64,000 nt of DNA from Liolophura sinensis. Taxonomy: Eukaryota; Mollusca; Polyplacophora; Chitonida; Chitonidae. Position numbers and translations under genes: made by a program. Each line of letters begins with the position of its first letter. Positions within the stretch are counted from its first letter, which is position 1. Shown piece after piece: positions 1 to 12,600 of the stretch. The notes beneath the pieces were generated by a model. It was not told the origin of the DNA, did not search any database, and saw only the letters and a program-made list of their open reading frames with translations. The stretch lies in the NCBI RefSeq assembly GCF_032854445.1, contig NC_088295.1, positions 32,041,385 through 32,105,384 of the forward strand, written 5' to 3'.

Positions 1-893
1 CATTGTTTGTGTTGTCATAGCAATTTTTTTTCCTGCGAGCTGACACAGAGCATCGTGAGCTGGTGATTGCAACAACAACGACATGATTTTCTGAACCTGC
101 TCACTTCATCCCAGTCCAACAACAAATAAGTTACCTCATGATCAATTATCTGTAGTGTATGGCTGATATTGTATCACTGTTCTCTTTCAATGGCTGTTGG
201 TGGTTTCTAGCGCTTTATTTATCCCTGATAATGAGCTGTTTTAATTTTCACAAATGGGGTATCGGCACATTTCCCTCCCCCAACAGGTGGAGCGGACGAG
301 GAGTAAGCATTTGTGGCAAAACCCTTTTGTTTCATCTTTGACGTACACATTCTGTTCACTGTAACATTGTACTGTTGATACTGTGGAGTCAGAGTTCTGT
401 CTGAAAGTACAGACCTCCACAAATGCTGGGGCTCAGGGGTGTGCTGGGTTGTATCCTTGGACCACCACAAATATGAGCGCAATGATTCCGGCGGCCTTAC
501 CATTAATCTTTAGAAGCCTGCCACTCAGGAAATTATCATTGCGTGTTAAAATAAACCTGTCCTATATTTTAGCATCAGGGTTTAGATTTCACCACAGAGT
601 CTGAACAACACTGCTGTTGTATGGTACTTAGGGTATAGATTAGCTGGTGAAACTGATTTTGCAATTCGTAAATCAAATAAAAATAAGTGAAAGGTTGAGG
701 CTATGGCCATTTCTTCCTGACATTTACTGTAGCTTTAGTGAAGCGGATTATCTGATTTCTTTACTTGCATTTGCTTTTGTAGGGTTTTTATGTGGATTAC
801 TGTCTGTAGATGAAGCGAAAGGTGGAATTTGTGGAGCCAGTTTAAATGAGAATGTTACAAACTGTAGACTCCACAAAGTGATCAGTCAACAGA
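1..893. other. Upstream region of TMEM138, no gene recognised
   Basis: This stretch lies 5' of the TMEM138 start codon. Several short reading frames are present, but none resembles a known protein. It probably holds the promoter and 5' untranslated exon of TMEM138, but no TATA box or CpG-rich block stands out. The end of another gene beyond the window edge cannot be excluded. Confidence 0.4.
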
Positions 894-2695
894 ATGTTGC
901 TCAGCCGCTACATGCCAGTTTTGTACATGCAGTACTTCCTACTACTTGTGGACTTGTTCATGAATTCATTTGTGGAGCTGTTGAGATTTGAAAATGTCAT
1001 CCTTCTGGTTTTGTTTGTGTGAGTATGTTTATCTTTCTGTCATACATTCCATGAATTCTGCTGCAAATATTATGTATTGCAACCAAGACAGCATACGTTT
1101 TGGTGGGAATTATGCAGTGTGGCAGCCCAAGAAGTTACATTAGTTAACATGCCTTTATTAACAACTTTTACCCTATTAATCATAAGGGTCACATGGGTGG
1201 ATTTGTGTTGAATGGTGCTAGACAAAGGTAGTGCCTCATGTTCGGTGAAATATTCATCAAAGTAGTTGTCTGTTCCCTGAAGAAGTTGGAATGTTATATT
1301 CCTACCTTAATCGACAAGACAACAAATAGTTTCATTGTTATTCCAGAGGGTTGACTCATGATTACATTTTCATGTATAAACTCCCCATAGAAAGATTTTT
1401 TGAATGATCATATTCAGATGTTTAAGATTGTCATGATTTTTAGTGAAATAAAATATTGTTTAACTTCACACCATTTTATTACTAGTGGTCAGCTTGATGT
1501 CTGACTGTTTTCAGAGATTTTTGAATGGTTAACAGTGATCATTTCCACATCCAGATGTTTTCTATCAATCCTGTGTTATAAAAGGTGTTCTATATACATG
1601 TACATGTAATGTCAAATTCTACTTTCTCTTTCAGCATTCAGGATGTATGTATAATATTTGCAGTCATAGTGGTTTTCCTTCTCTTCTTCAACACCTACAT
1701 CTTCCAAGCTGGGCTTGTTGGCATTCTCATCAACAAGTTTAAGACAACAATTAGTGTGGTCTTTGTTTACTTCGCACTCTGCCTAGCTCTTCACATCTGG
1801 GGTACAGTAAGTACTGCTTCTCATTCTTTTAGTTCTAGTTCTGGTTTCCATATTTTCATGCTGAATATTGAAAATGTTATCACATTTTGACGTATAACTT
1901 TATCTAAGGCTTAGAAAGAAAACAGAACAGCAAAATAGAAAAAATGTTTTTACTGGTCAAAGGATGGAAATTTGTATTGACTTTTGTGTTACCTCCTCTT
2001 TGTGGTCTCATAAATAATTGGCTATATACCCTTCTCAGTACTACAAAGGAACAAATATTATGTTACAAACATTTTTTTACTGAAAAAATTGTTGTTTTTA
2101 AGATCTTTCTGCTATAGTACATGTACATATAATGTTTGTGTGAAGCTTGTAAATTCAAACTTTAGGACAACTTAATTTCTGAAAGGTAACTTTTTATTAT
2201 CAATTTTGAATTGCAGACACAAAGGTGGGAAAACCCTAACATGTTTATGTGGGATAACCCAGGATACAGAGCATTGTTCATCATACAGAGGACAGGTAAT
2301 GTCACCTGTATTACAGTAAGACCTCCTGTATTTTTTTTATTTGTTATAATTGCCTGATCTTTATTGACAAGAGTATCAGCTTGATTGAATGAAAAAAAGA
2401 AGCAATGGAAAGTAAACAGTGTAATTTCGAATTCAAGTGGCAAATAGTAATTCACATTTACTATTGCTCTGTTTATTAACATGAGGGATATAGAGATATT
2501 TCTGTAGATATAATACAGTTACAGTGCACTACCACTACTTGTGTTATCTAACATTGATTATGGTATACCTCTTTTCTCTTTCCAGCATCAGTGTTCTACT
2601 ACTATTTTTACAAAAGAACAGCATTAAAATTAGGGGACCCCAGATATTACCAAGACTCCAGCTGGATCAGAAGGGAGTTTGAGAAGAGAAGATAA
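894..2695 (+). CDS. TMEM138: Transmembrane protein 138 (ciliary tetraspan protein), complete
   Basis: Four coding exons join in frame: 894-1018, 1635-1806, 2217-2295 and 2586-2695 (486 nt, 161 residues; the human protein is 162). All introns are GT-AG. The first exon is short: it encodes the start [20 protein letters not shown] and the FMNSFVELL segment, matching the family N-terminus. Exon 2 carries [16 protein letters not shown] and [12 protein letters not shown]. Exon 3 carries RWENPN and FIIQR. Exon 4 carries the family signature [18 protein letters not shown] before a basic C-terminus. Four hydrophobic segments are visible. Known role of the family: a membrane protein of ciliogenesis and the ciliary transition-zone region; the human gene is mutated in Joubert syndrome. 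The next gene downstream is PRDM4, in the same orientation. The vertebrate neighbour TMEM216 is not seen downstream. The start is fixed by similarity and by exon phase. Confidence 0.93.
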
Positions 2696-2902
2696 TCAAC
2701 CAAGCAGCTATCTTGCTGCACAATCTAATTTTTGATCTGATCTTACATGTAAGAAACTGTTGGAGATCTGTTGACTAGATGGAATTGTGACTTAAATTCT
2801 GTTCAACATTTAGTCTTTCAAACAGCTCCCTTATATTTATCTGTGTTAGAATTGAACAGAAGATAAGTACATACATGTGCGCACATCGTTATATACTAGA
2901 TC

Positions 2903-3148
2903 TGTGGCCTACTTGGCCGAGTGGTTAGTGCGCCAGTTGGGTGTGATGATGCAGGAACCTCTCACACATGCGGTTACTGTGAGTTCGAGTTCAGCTCATG
3001 CCAACTTTCCGTCTGATCGTATGTGGGAAGGCCTGCCAGGAACCAGCGGATAGTCGTGGGTTTCCCAGTTTCCTCTCACCATAATGCTGGCTGTCGTCAT
3101 ATAAGTGAAATATTGTTGAGTACAACGTAAAGCACTAATCAAATAAAG
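2903..3148 (+). mobile_element. tRNA-headed SINE, near full length, diverged
   Basis: A box-A-like TGGCCGAGTGGTTAGTGCG is followed by a box-B-like GAGTTCGAGTTC. Then comes the shared body (GTGGGAAGG, CGTGGGTTTCC, CACCATAATGCTGG, ATAAGTGAAATAT) and an AATCAAATAAA tail. It belongs to the same family as the copies at 15.5, 20.5, 30-32, 43.3 and 59.5 kb. Confidence 0.85.
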
Positions 3149-3304
3149 AATTTTGTTGTATGTTTATTTTAGGTATTTGATTAAATTGTCAAAACTCAGA
3201 TAGGACTCAAATGAAATTTTTAAACTTAACATAGTGATTTCCTCACTCTTAACCAGTTCACTTTTTGTTTACATTTTATTGTTTATTTTATGACCGTGGT
3301 ATTA

Positions 3305-3511
3305 AGGGCTCAGAAGGGCCTTCCTCGAGCCTCTCACCAATGGTGTCATTGTAAGATCAAGTCCAGCTCATGCTAGATTCCTCAGCACCTGTACATGGAA
3401 AGTTTTGTGGATGGTCGTGGGTTCCCCCTGGTTTCTTCCCACCGTAATGCTGGACACCGCCGTATAAGTAAAATATTTTTGAGTGTGGCGTAAAACAGCA
3501 ATGAAATAGAT
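3305..3511 (+). mobile_element. tRNA-headed SINE, diverged copy
   Basis: Family landmarks are present in order: GAGCCTCTCACCAATG, CAAGTCCAGCTCATGCT, CGTGGGTTCCCC, CACCGTAATGCTGG, ATAAGTAAAATAT and GGCGTAAAACA. The head (box A) is degraded. Confidence 0.8.
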
Positions 3512-4540
3512 GAACACATATTAAAGTTCTCAGTAACCTAGGTCCAGCTTTGAAACAAAATACAAAGTTATGAATACCATAGTGATGCTATAGATACAGT
3601 AGTGATTTCTGCAGTACATTATAATACGTGCACTATCTATAAAACTGGAGCTAGAAGTGTGGATGTGCGTTTAGTTGACATTTTAATTGCAGGAGGTTGA
3701 AGTTTTTTTTTAAACCACAAATTACTACTAAGTGCATTGTTGTATGTTAGTCAGTGTTTTGCTTATCTAAAGTAATACATTCTTTCTGTATAGATTTTGG
3801 TACAAGATTGGACTTTCCTGCTGTTGTTAAAAAATATGTCATCCATGTATCACACAATATGTCTTATCCGTCCAAGTATTTCTCCCTTACATGCCAAACA
3901 AAAGGAAATTATACTTAAATGAGAATTGTCTTTTTAGTATACTATAGAATAAGATCCAGTTTCTGTGAACAAAGTTTTAATACATCACTTTTAAAGGCAG
4001 TACTTTGCCACTAAGGTCTCATTTGGTGCCAACACATGTACTTAGCTTAAACTGCAAGTTCATGCCCATCAGAGTGCCATGATGCCATTTGCTTTTAAAC
4101 TGGTGCCACTCTAGATGAATTTATTTTCATTATTGTCACAGCTTCTGGAAATTATTTCAGAAAAAGAAAATAAAATCTGCAGCTTACATTTCAAGTATTT
4201 CTGCCTTTTTTTGTGATTTCATGTCACTTCACTCCTTATGTTATGAATACATGTGTGGGGCAGTTTACCTCACCGACACACTAGTCTCAATTCAAATTTA
4301 GCAGCATTTAGTTTCATAAGCAGGGTTTTCACTACTGTGGAAGGTGTTGAACTGCACCTGATCAACTTATGAAAGGGAGCAGTTAAAACATTTCAGTCCT
4401 TGCTAAAGGAACCACCAGCAAATTTTCACATTCGGATCTGAGTTGTTGGGGTGTTTGATCTCTGGAAGGTTATATAAATTGATGCACAGGATAAAGGAAT
4501 AAGGCAAGAACTGACCAGCCCAGTGTCAAGAGAGGTGGAA

Positions 4541-4542
<2 letters not shown>

Positions 4543-4604
<62 letters not shown>
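4543..4604. repeat. AT dinucleotide microsatellite
   Basis: About 30 TA units with a single AAA interruption near the middle. It lies just upstream of a SINE copy. Confidence 0.95.
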
Positions 4605-4677
4605 GTTACAGAGACTGGCGTGCTACAAGGAGGCACCATATGAACATTACTGAAATTATGTTGAAAGTGACAGTATA

Positions 4678-4880
4678 ATTATTTATTTGATTGGTGTTTT
4701 AAGCCATACCCAAGAATATTTTACTTATATGATGGCAGCCAGTGTTATGGTGCGAGGAAACCAAGCTGAGCCCAGGGGAAACTGGGAAACTCACAACCAT
4801 ATCAACGGGTTGCTGACTTGAGCCATCAGTAGTCACATTGGTTTGAGGCTCCTGTGTCACTGCGCTGCTTTAGCACGCTT
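4678..4880 (-). mobile_element. tRNA-headed SINE, reverse orientation
   Basis: Starts with the reverse-complement tail TTATTTGATTGGTGTTTTA, then the body landmarks (AAGAATATTTTACTTATA, CCAGTGTTATGGTG). It ends near the degraded tRNA-like head (GAGGCTCCTGTGTCACTGCG). Confidence 0.82.
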
Positions 4881-6612
4881 AGTATGAAGCCCCAAAAGTG
4901 ATGGTCAATCTGAAGGGAAAGAAACCTTCAAGTGTTGTTCAGCCAAATCTGTTCGCACATATTGCACTTAAGAAGAATATAAGTAGTGCATGGCCCAGAG
5001 ATAAGTCAAAACACACAATCCTGTTAATAAAGAATTACCAAGAAATAAACTTTATGTATATATGTAGGGTGCCAATTATTATTTTTTGTTGATTCCTTTT
5101 CATAACCATAAAAGAGCGCTCGTCCGCGTCAAGGGAGACAACTTGGGGAATTCGGGAGGGCTTTCTTCCCTTGTCATGGAGCTCTCCAGTTGATTTGATT
5201 TGACTGAACGAAGAATTTTCTGTGAAAGATGGTTCAGTATTCGACAACTTGTTTGTGTTGATATGTGAGTAAATGAGACAGTGTGAAGAAAATAATTTGT
5301 GATCCTTCAAAAGGATGCATGGTTAAACTGAAGGTCCATCATATGAAAGAGCAGCAATGATACCTTAGTAATGTATGTGGTCATCGAATTATACTCACAC
5401 AGATGCCAATTTTCGCGATATAAAAATTTTGAGGTGTATTCAGATAATTTACTTGTTTAAGTAAATACACCATGCGTAATGTCCTTTCATGCTTTTTTAT
5501 CACAGAGACTCATCTACACAGTGATCGCACAGTGATTTGTGTAACTAGCGCACTCTGTCTCCTATGTAGACCGAGTACACTGACTGTTGGTTGAGAAATA
5601 TTCGGATACGCCATATTCATGGCTGTAGTTGTGTGCAGAAAATGTGCACTCTGTACATGACTTTCTTTTTTGACACAATAGATCAACCACAATATCAAAA
5701 TAACCCTCATGATTTAATAGAACAAACAGAAAATATCAAGAATTTACACTGCCATTCCAAATTCAGTGAGCTAAATGATATCTCTCTATATATAATATTC
5801 TGACATTTACATTTTCGGTCGTCTGCTGATCAGATGAATGTCAGAAACGTAAAATATGGCGGTAGTACGTTTAACGTTGGTGCAGAGTGCCGTACTCTAA
5901 ATCTTCAACCTTTTTAGCTGCCTCTGCATCCAATATTGTACAACTATGAAGTGTCAAGAAACAGTTTGCACAGTTTTATGAAGCATGCATCTTAAATGAC
6001 ACAAACAATTCATTTTATAGATCATTTTTTCATAATGATTGTATGCATCAATTCCACTGAAAAAGTGCTTTGGTGGGTGAAATGGTTGAAGATTTACAGT
6101 ATTTAAAATCTGTTTAATTCTGCCTTGTTTGGTAAGACAGTGGCATATGGGCTGGGACATGGAGAACTTTTCAACTGCCCAAAGTAAGACACAAAATAAG
6201 CCTTTTAAATTTTCTATAGTACCCTGCCCACATTTTGGGGAATTTCTGAAATTGAAAGTATCAAATCAATCATTCAAATTTTATTGTTTGCATCAATTAC
6301 ATGGTAATTCACACATGTACAGAATAAGTAGAAAGAGATCTGCACATTTTTGTCCATGTCCTAGTGTATAATTTGACCAGTCTTAACTGGATTATATTAG
6401 TCCCTGGTCTTTATTACAGTTCATTATATTCAGGTTTTATTCAATTGCTGTTTGATAAGGATTATCTTTTTGTTGTGCTATGTTTAGTACAAACAAAGAT
6501 GTGGCCAAACACGAGTTTGAGGAACAGAAATTTCAGTTAGCAACAGAAATGTACACTAAATGGCCTGAAATTTTGCCCACAAAAGTGCATTTTTCATTAT
6601 TCTAATTAACAG

Positions 6613-6649
6613 ATCATGTATTGGATCGGATTGAGGGCTGATAATAACC
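6613..6649 (+). promoter_or_regulatory. PRDM4 5' untranslated stretch with an out-of-frame upstream ATG
   Basis: A splice acceptor (TTCTAATTAACAG) ends at 6612. Between it and the PRDM4 start lies an ATG at 6616 in a +1 frame relative to the main start. It opens a short frame that overlaps the main start codon, so it could dampen translation. This is inference from sequence only. Confidence 0.35.
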
Positions 6650-9600
6650 ATGACCGATCCTCTTCCCACAATAAACATTGATCAGCTCACTAGCTCTGTG
6701 ACCAGTGTCCTGGCCTCAGCTCCACAATCAGACTATGTGGCTACTACCACAGGCACTGGCACTTGTGCCTCACAACCGTCCTCAACTGCAGTTACCTCCC
6801 CTTCATTGGTCATGACTCATTCAATGACCTCTCCAATCACAAGTGAGTTCTGACCATTTGTATAATTTTTAACAGTTTCATCTTGGATACATTTTAACCA
6901 GTGTGAATATTATGAGTTATGTTAGGCAGCAGAAATCAAAAAGTATTTGATTTAAATGAATAACAAAAAGCAATAAACGACTGTATATGCTAATGATTGT
7001 TTAAAAATATTTCTGATCATGTCAGTACTTGACATAGTCAGGCAGATAAATAGGTGGGTGACCAGAAAAAGATCAGCACTTTATATGTAGAAATGTATTT
7101 TTCTTTTCATGTCACGCCACCAGCTGTTCCTCTGTCAAGTGTCCCTGGCATGCCATTGTCAAGCCTCCCCACCCCCCAGTCTATGATGCCAGTCATGGTG
7201 CTGGCCTACGTAGGTGGAAGACCGACACTGCTGTCCCTAACGGATCAGCTGACAAGTAGCAAATTCCCCACAGGTAAACGTCTGCCTATCAGCATTAATT
7301 TGTTCTAATTTGGGAGGGGGGGGGGGATGCAGGGAGCGCTCACTTTCCATGAATTTAAGAATTCATCACAACATCTAGCCTATTTTCAGACTTCATGTTA
7401 CAAAATTGAAAGATACTGAGTTTTGTTTGAAAGCATTAATTTTTGGCCAGCCTTCGCGCTATTTCCTGAACAGCCAACCATAAAATCAGACCTGACTCCC
7501 TGAATCTTGATGAGGATTCTAAGCTAGATCAGTCAACATCAGGGGCTCATTCCGCAAAGCCATTTTTGACTAAAGTCAAAATTTTAAATACCATCTTAAA
7601 GCCTATTGTTCGGTTTTAGAAATTAAAATTTTGTCCACTTCATCAATGTTATTGTTAGACAAATATGTCCAAGTTTCAACTTACGGTATCAAAAGCGACG
7701 CATTGTGAAGAGGTTTTAATTTTGGCTCTAGGTTAGAAATGACTTTGGAATCAAAGACAAAAGGCATTGATGATATTATTGGGTCAATGTTGGGTCAATG
7801 AATTCTGAAGTTAAAGTTCATGGATAAAGCTGTTCATTCATTTTCCCAGCAACCTCCAATGGTCCTCAACTGCAGCAGACTGTACACAGTATTAGTCACG
7901 TGGACAGCAGCAGTATGATACCTGTGTCAGGTAAGCTCCATCCCATAGTATTTTGGCTGCTTTACTCATTTATGTGAACTTTAAGTTTATTGCCTCTCCA
8001 CTGCAGGAGGAAACATGTGTATATGTAAAATACTATTTGTTAACTGTAGGTCTGCATTATATCATAAGTACTCATCTGATCTTTACTAAATATTTCATAA
8101 GATTCTGTAGGTGAGACATAAGGATAAATAAGATATTATCTTTTTGTAATGTTATGCCTGTTTTCCTGTGTTCGTTTGTCTCGTGATTGTTCACTTGTCT
8201 TTCTTGAATGATGTCTTCAGATTGTTCAACCAATCATATGCACACTCAGGTAATCCTATTTGGATGTCACGTTGATGGGTTGCCACAGTTTGATTGGATG
8301 ACAATCTAGCTTCATCTGCCTTCCTAGAAGCTTACAATAGTCATTAGTTGGATGAATATTCTTGAGTACGGCATAAAACACCATTCAAATAAATAAATAA
8401 ATAATAATACATTAGTTGGATGAGGGATGGGTCATGCAAAAAGAGCCTTGCTGGTTCACATATTAGGGACCACTTACTGTCTGGTAGAATATTCATCAGT
8501 GTAAACACACGTTGTTGAAATTAAAAATTTAGTAAGATTCTAATTTGGTGAAGATCACTGTGTATTTTTATGGCTCCAGATCAGAATATTGGTATGAGCT
8601 AATTTTGATTGAAGTTTTACCTTATGTGTCAACATGTTTACGTAAGTCGAGACCGGGCATGAAAACATTATCACATTGGCTGAATAACATGGGAGTTAAT
8701 ATGAAACATTGCTTCACTGCCTTATAAGTCCAGAACCATGGTTGACATTCACAATTTATGCGTGCCGTGCTGAATGTTCTATTGTCAAACATACTATAGT
8801 TTTCAAGTATAAAGAGTAAGTTGTCAGTATATTGTCCAGTGTTGTTCATTACCCTATACATTCCAGTGTTATCTTTCACCACATCGTCTGCTTGCCGCTG
8901 CCTCATGCGAGTGAATTGCCAAGATATAGGAGTGAATTGCGTGGTCTCAGATAGAATCTACATGCGTCAGAATTTACAATTTTTATTGTTTAGTTGACTG
9001 CTTTGCCCTTGTTGCAGGTTCCATGTCCCAGACTTGCCGGCCGTCAGTTCTCCCACAGATACAGCCTTTGCCTTCACAAGCAGAACCGGTACAAGTGACA
9101 AATAAATCTGAACAGAGTATCCCTGGTCATATCTTGATCCAACCCAAGCCTACAGTAGCCACATCCTGTGCTCCAATACCCCAGTCTACCCAGCCTGTTC
9201 AGTCTATCCCCACCTCCACTGGCCCCCCTCTGCCCAGAGCCCTTACCCCCATGACCAGTCAGACCCACAGGATGACCCCTATTGACCTCCAGGCCCTTCT
9301 TAATCAGTGTGTCCAGAGTCCAGTTCTGACTCATCAGCCATGTTCTAGTCAAACTCCCAGCAACAATCTCTTACAGCTGGCAGCAGGGGGGATAACTGCT
9401 GAGCATCCAGTGTCTCAGGGAGAAATACCATGTATGCCTCCAGCCCAGGGGTTAACTTCCCTTCCTGATCCAGTCCCCATCCCACCCCTATCTCAGCAGA
9501 GTGTACTGCATAACCAGGTACACACCAACACATCAGCTATGATGCCGTCAGGGACCGTAGCTGGTTCAGGGGCAGAGAACTCTGACACACCTGTCATGAT

Positions 9601-12600
9601 GGAGAGCCAGTCCATGGGTCCTCCGCCTCCAGGAACACTAACGGTTGGTGATCATGACAACACAACAGAGCAGACAGGCCTTACCAATGTCCAGCAGTTG
9701 ATGACCAGTCTGGATGGCCTCAGTCCAGTAGCTAATAGTGTCTGCTCATTAACCGGAGAGTACCATAACAGTAAGAATGTGTTACTTCTCCAATGAGTTT
9801 TCTTCCCCCAGTTTCATTGCTCTCATGGCCATGTATCAGATCAAAACCAATCAGTGCAAATCCAGTCAAATGTTTGCTGTTGTTTTAGAATAGCCTAAAT
9901 AATTAAAGTTCATAAAATGTCAGCCTTGTCTATTACCATACAAAAGCAGTGATAAGGTTTCTAAAATTTTAAAGCTGATCACATTATAAATTTTCAAACA
10001 TAAAAATCATTTTAAAACTTTAAATAGTACAGGTTCGATTAGAATTATTTTGGGAAAGCCATTAATTTTAGTTATTTTTAATGAAAAAAAATTTGATTTG
10101 ATGACGAATATGGATTTTTTGCCAAAACTCTCTTGTATTCCTACAGCCTTTTTTAAATAATGGACTTTTAAGAAAGTACTAGCTTATCCAGGCATGTTGT
10201 CATGTACTTCTTGAGGTGCGATGATTACTCAAGCAACTTACATGAAACATCCTCCATTCCTAAACCTGAACAGCCAACATGATGTTTCTCCAAAAAATAT
10301 ATGACTTAATATTAAAGGCAGACTATTAAAGTGGTTTGAAGTTTAAAGTGAAATGACTTTCACATATATTTTGCCCCCCCAAAAATAAAGTACATGTAGT
10401 GGTTTGTGTTAATAAGTGTTCAATAGTTTCAGTGCTGGACCTGTTGATGAAAGTCCATGGTGGTGACCTCGAAAAGACCAGTCAGGAAGGGATGGGCAAA
10501 AGCACTCCATTTTCATCAGGGCCCACCCCTGGGGAACCTGCCACACCCAGTGACACGGCTTCTATCACACAGTTCTGTATGTATATACATACATACACAA
10601 ATCAGCTGGCTTGCCAAATTCTTAACATTTACATGTACAACTTGCTAAAAATTCAGGCTGCTGGAAAAGTGGTCTGCACTGAGGATATCTGCTGTTTAGT
10701 TGCACCTACATAAGTTTCCAGAAAGTTATTATTTACATGCTGATGTTCCAGTAAATTCATTGATTTGTGAAATTTCTGTAGCAGGTGTACTCAATAGGGT
10801 TTATTTGCTGTCTTGTTATACTCTGACCATACATCTATGATGTAGGAGAACAATGTGACTGAGTATTGTTGCCCCATTTTTCAGTCTGTGTTGAGTGCTG
10901 CAGTAGTAGTGAGTCTCCATGTAAGGTACATGAGTGTAAATATACACGGGTCTATGACAAACCCATCAGCACCAAGGCCAGGATGACACTGCCAGATGTC
11001 CTCTACTTGTCGCAGAGCTCTGTCAGCTCCAACTTACCAGGTTAGCATATACTAATCTTCACCCAGCTCTTTTTGAACACAAGTCAGATACATACATGTG
11101 TATACATATACTAATTATCTCCTAGCCCCAATATGCCAGGTACCTATGCATATACTAATTATCTCCTAGCCCCAATATGACAGGAACCTGTATGCATATA
11201 CTAATTATCGTCTAGCTCCAATAAGCCAGGTACCTATATGCATGTACCAATTATCTGTCAGCTCCAATATGCTAGGTACCTACATGCATTTTACTAGTTA
11301 TCTTTCAGCTCCAATATACCAGGTACCTATATGCATGTACTAATTATCTGTCAGCTCCAGTATGCCAGGTACCTATATGCATTTGCTAATTATCTGTCAG
11401 CTCCAATATGCCAGGTACTTATATGCATTTACTAATTATCTGTCAGCTCCAATATGCCAGGTTCCTATATTCATTTACCAATTATCTGTCAGCTCCAATA
11501 TGCCAGATACCTATATGCATTTACTAATTATCTGCTAGCTCCAATATGCCAGGTACCTATATGCATGTATTAATTATCTGTCGGCTTCAGTATGCCAGGT
11601 ACCTATATGCATTTACCAATTATCTGTCAGCTCCAATATGCCAGATACCTATATGCATGTACTAATTATCTAACAGCTCCAATATGCCTGGTACCGAAAT
11701 GCATATGCTAATTATCTCCCAATTCTAATATGCCATGTATAATTGTTATTTCGAGTTTTAGTATACTGTGTGTAATATTTATGTGTGTTAGCCCAGAGGT
11801 TAAATTTGTAAGTTGTTAATTATCTCTCTTTAATACATGTAGCTCAAATGATATGAAACTACAAGTACACTCAGATCTACATGTGGATTAATTTTGTCAG
11901 TTCTGACTGCTGTGCTGATTATCTGTTGTCTCTACCACAGTATTTAGCATGTAGCAATAATATAGGTCCTGCATGTACATGTAGTTACAGCATCTCCTGT
12001 AGTTTCAGCCTAGCCAGCTTCATACAAGGCCTCGCCAACATATGGCTGAGATATTGCCGATATGACGATAAGCCATAATCATTCATTCATTCATACAAGG
12101 CAGTAGTTTTGTACTAGGCCCTTTTTGACTGCAGCTGATTTGGTCACTGTAACTGAACATTCACTTTTTTTTTTAAAAAGTAGCCTTATCGGGTGGCTAC
12201 GCTGTGTTGATGTCAATTAAAAGTTGACAGCTTCGTTATAGAAATTGAATTGCTCTTACAGAAAGATATTTTAGGAAAACAAATATTTATTGTATATTAC
12301 CATAGCATATAACTTGCAAACAGACAGATGTTAAAAGCGACATGGATTTATACGTCACAGCATTATCTTTTATTAGAGGGCTTGATTTTGTGATGAAGGA
12401 TGTTTGATGTAATGTTGTAGGAGTGTGGACAAAGTCATTTATGTCAAGTCATACTGTGTTTGGACCAGTCATTGGAGAGCCAAAATCTGCCCATGAATGT
12501 GACAAGGAGAAAAAACCTAACTTCTTCACGTGGAAGGTACAGTGTACATGTGTGAATTATTTCACATATGGTGATTGTACCCTAGCCTTTCACCAAGGAG

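Larger units (their letters stand above)
2696..6612. other. TMEM138-PRDM4 intergenic region with SINEs and a microsatellite
   Basis: It contains the TMEM138 3' UTR, two plus-strand SINE copies, an AT microsatellite and one minus-strand SINE. No coding segment is recognised. A YY1-like stretch (AAAATATGGCGG, 5851-5862) sits in a less repetitive segment at 5800-5960 that could be the PRDM4 promoter or a 5' untranslated exon; this is only a guess. Confidence 0.5.
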
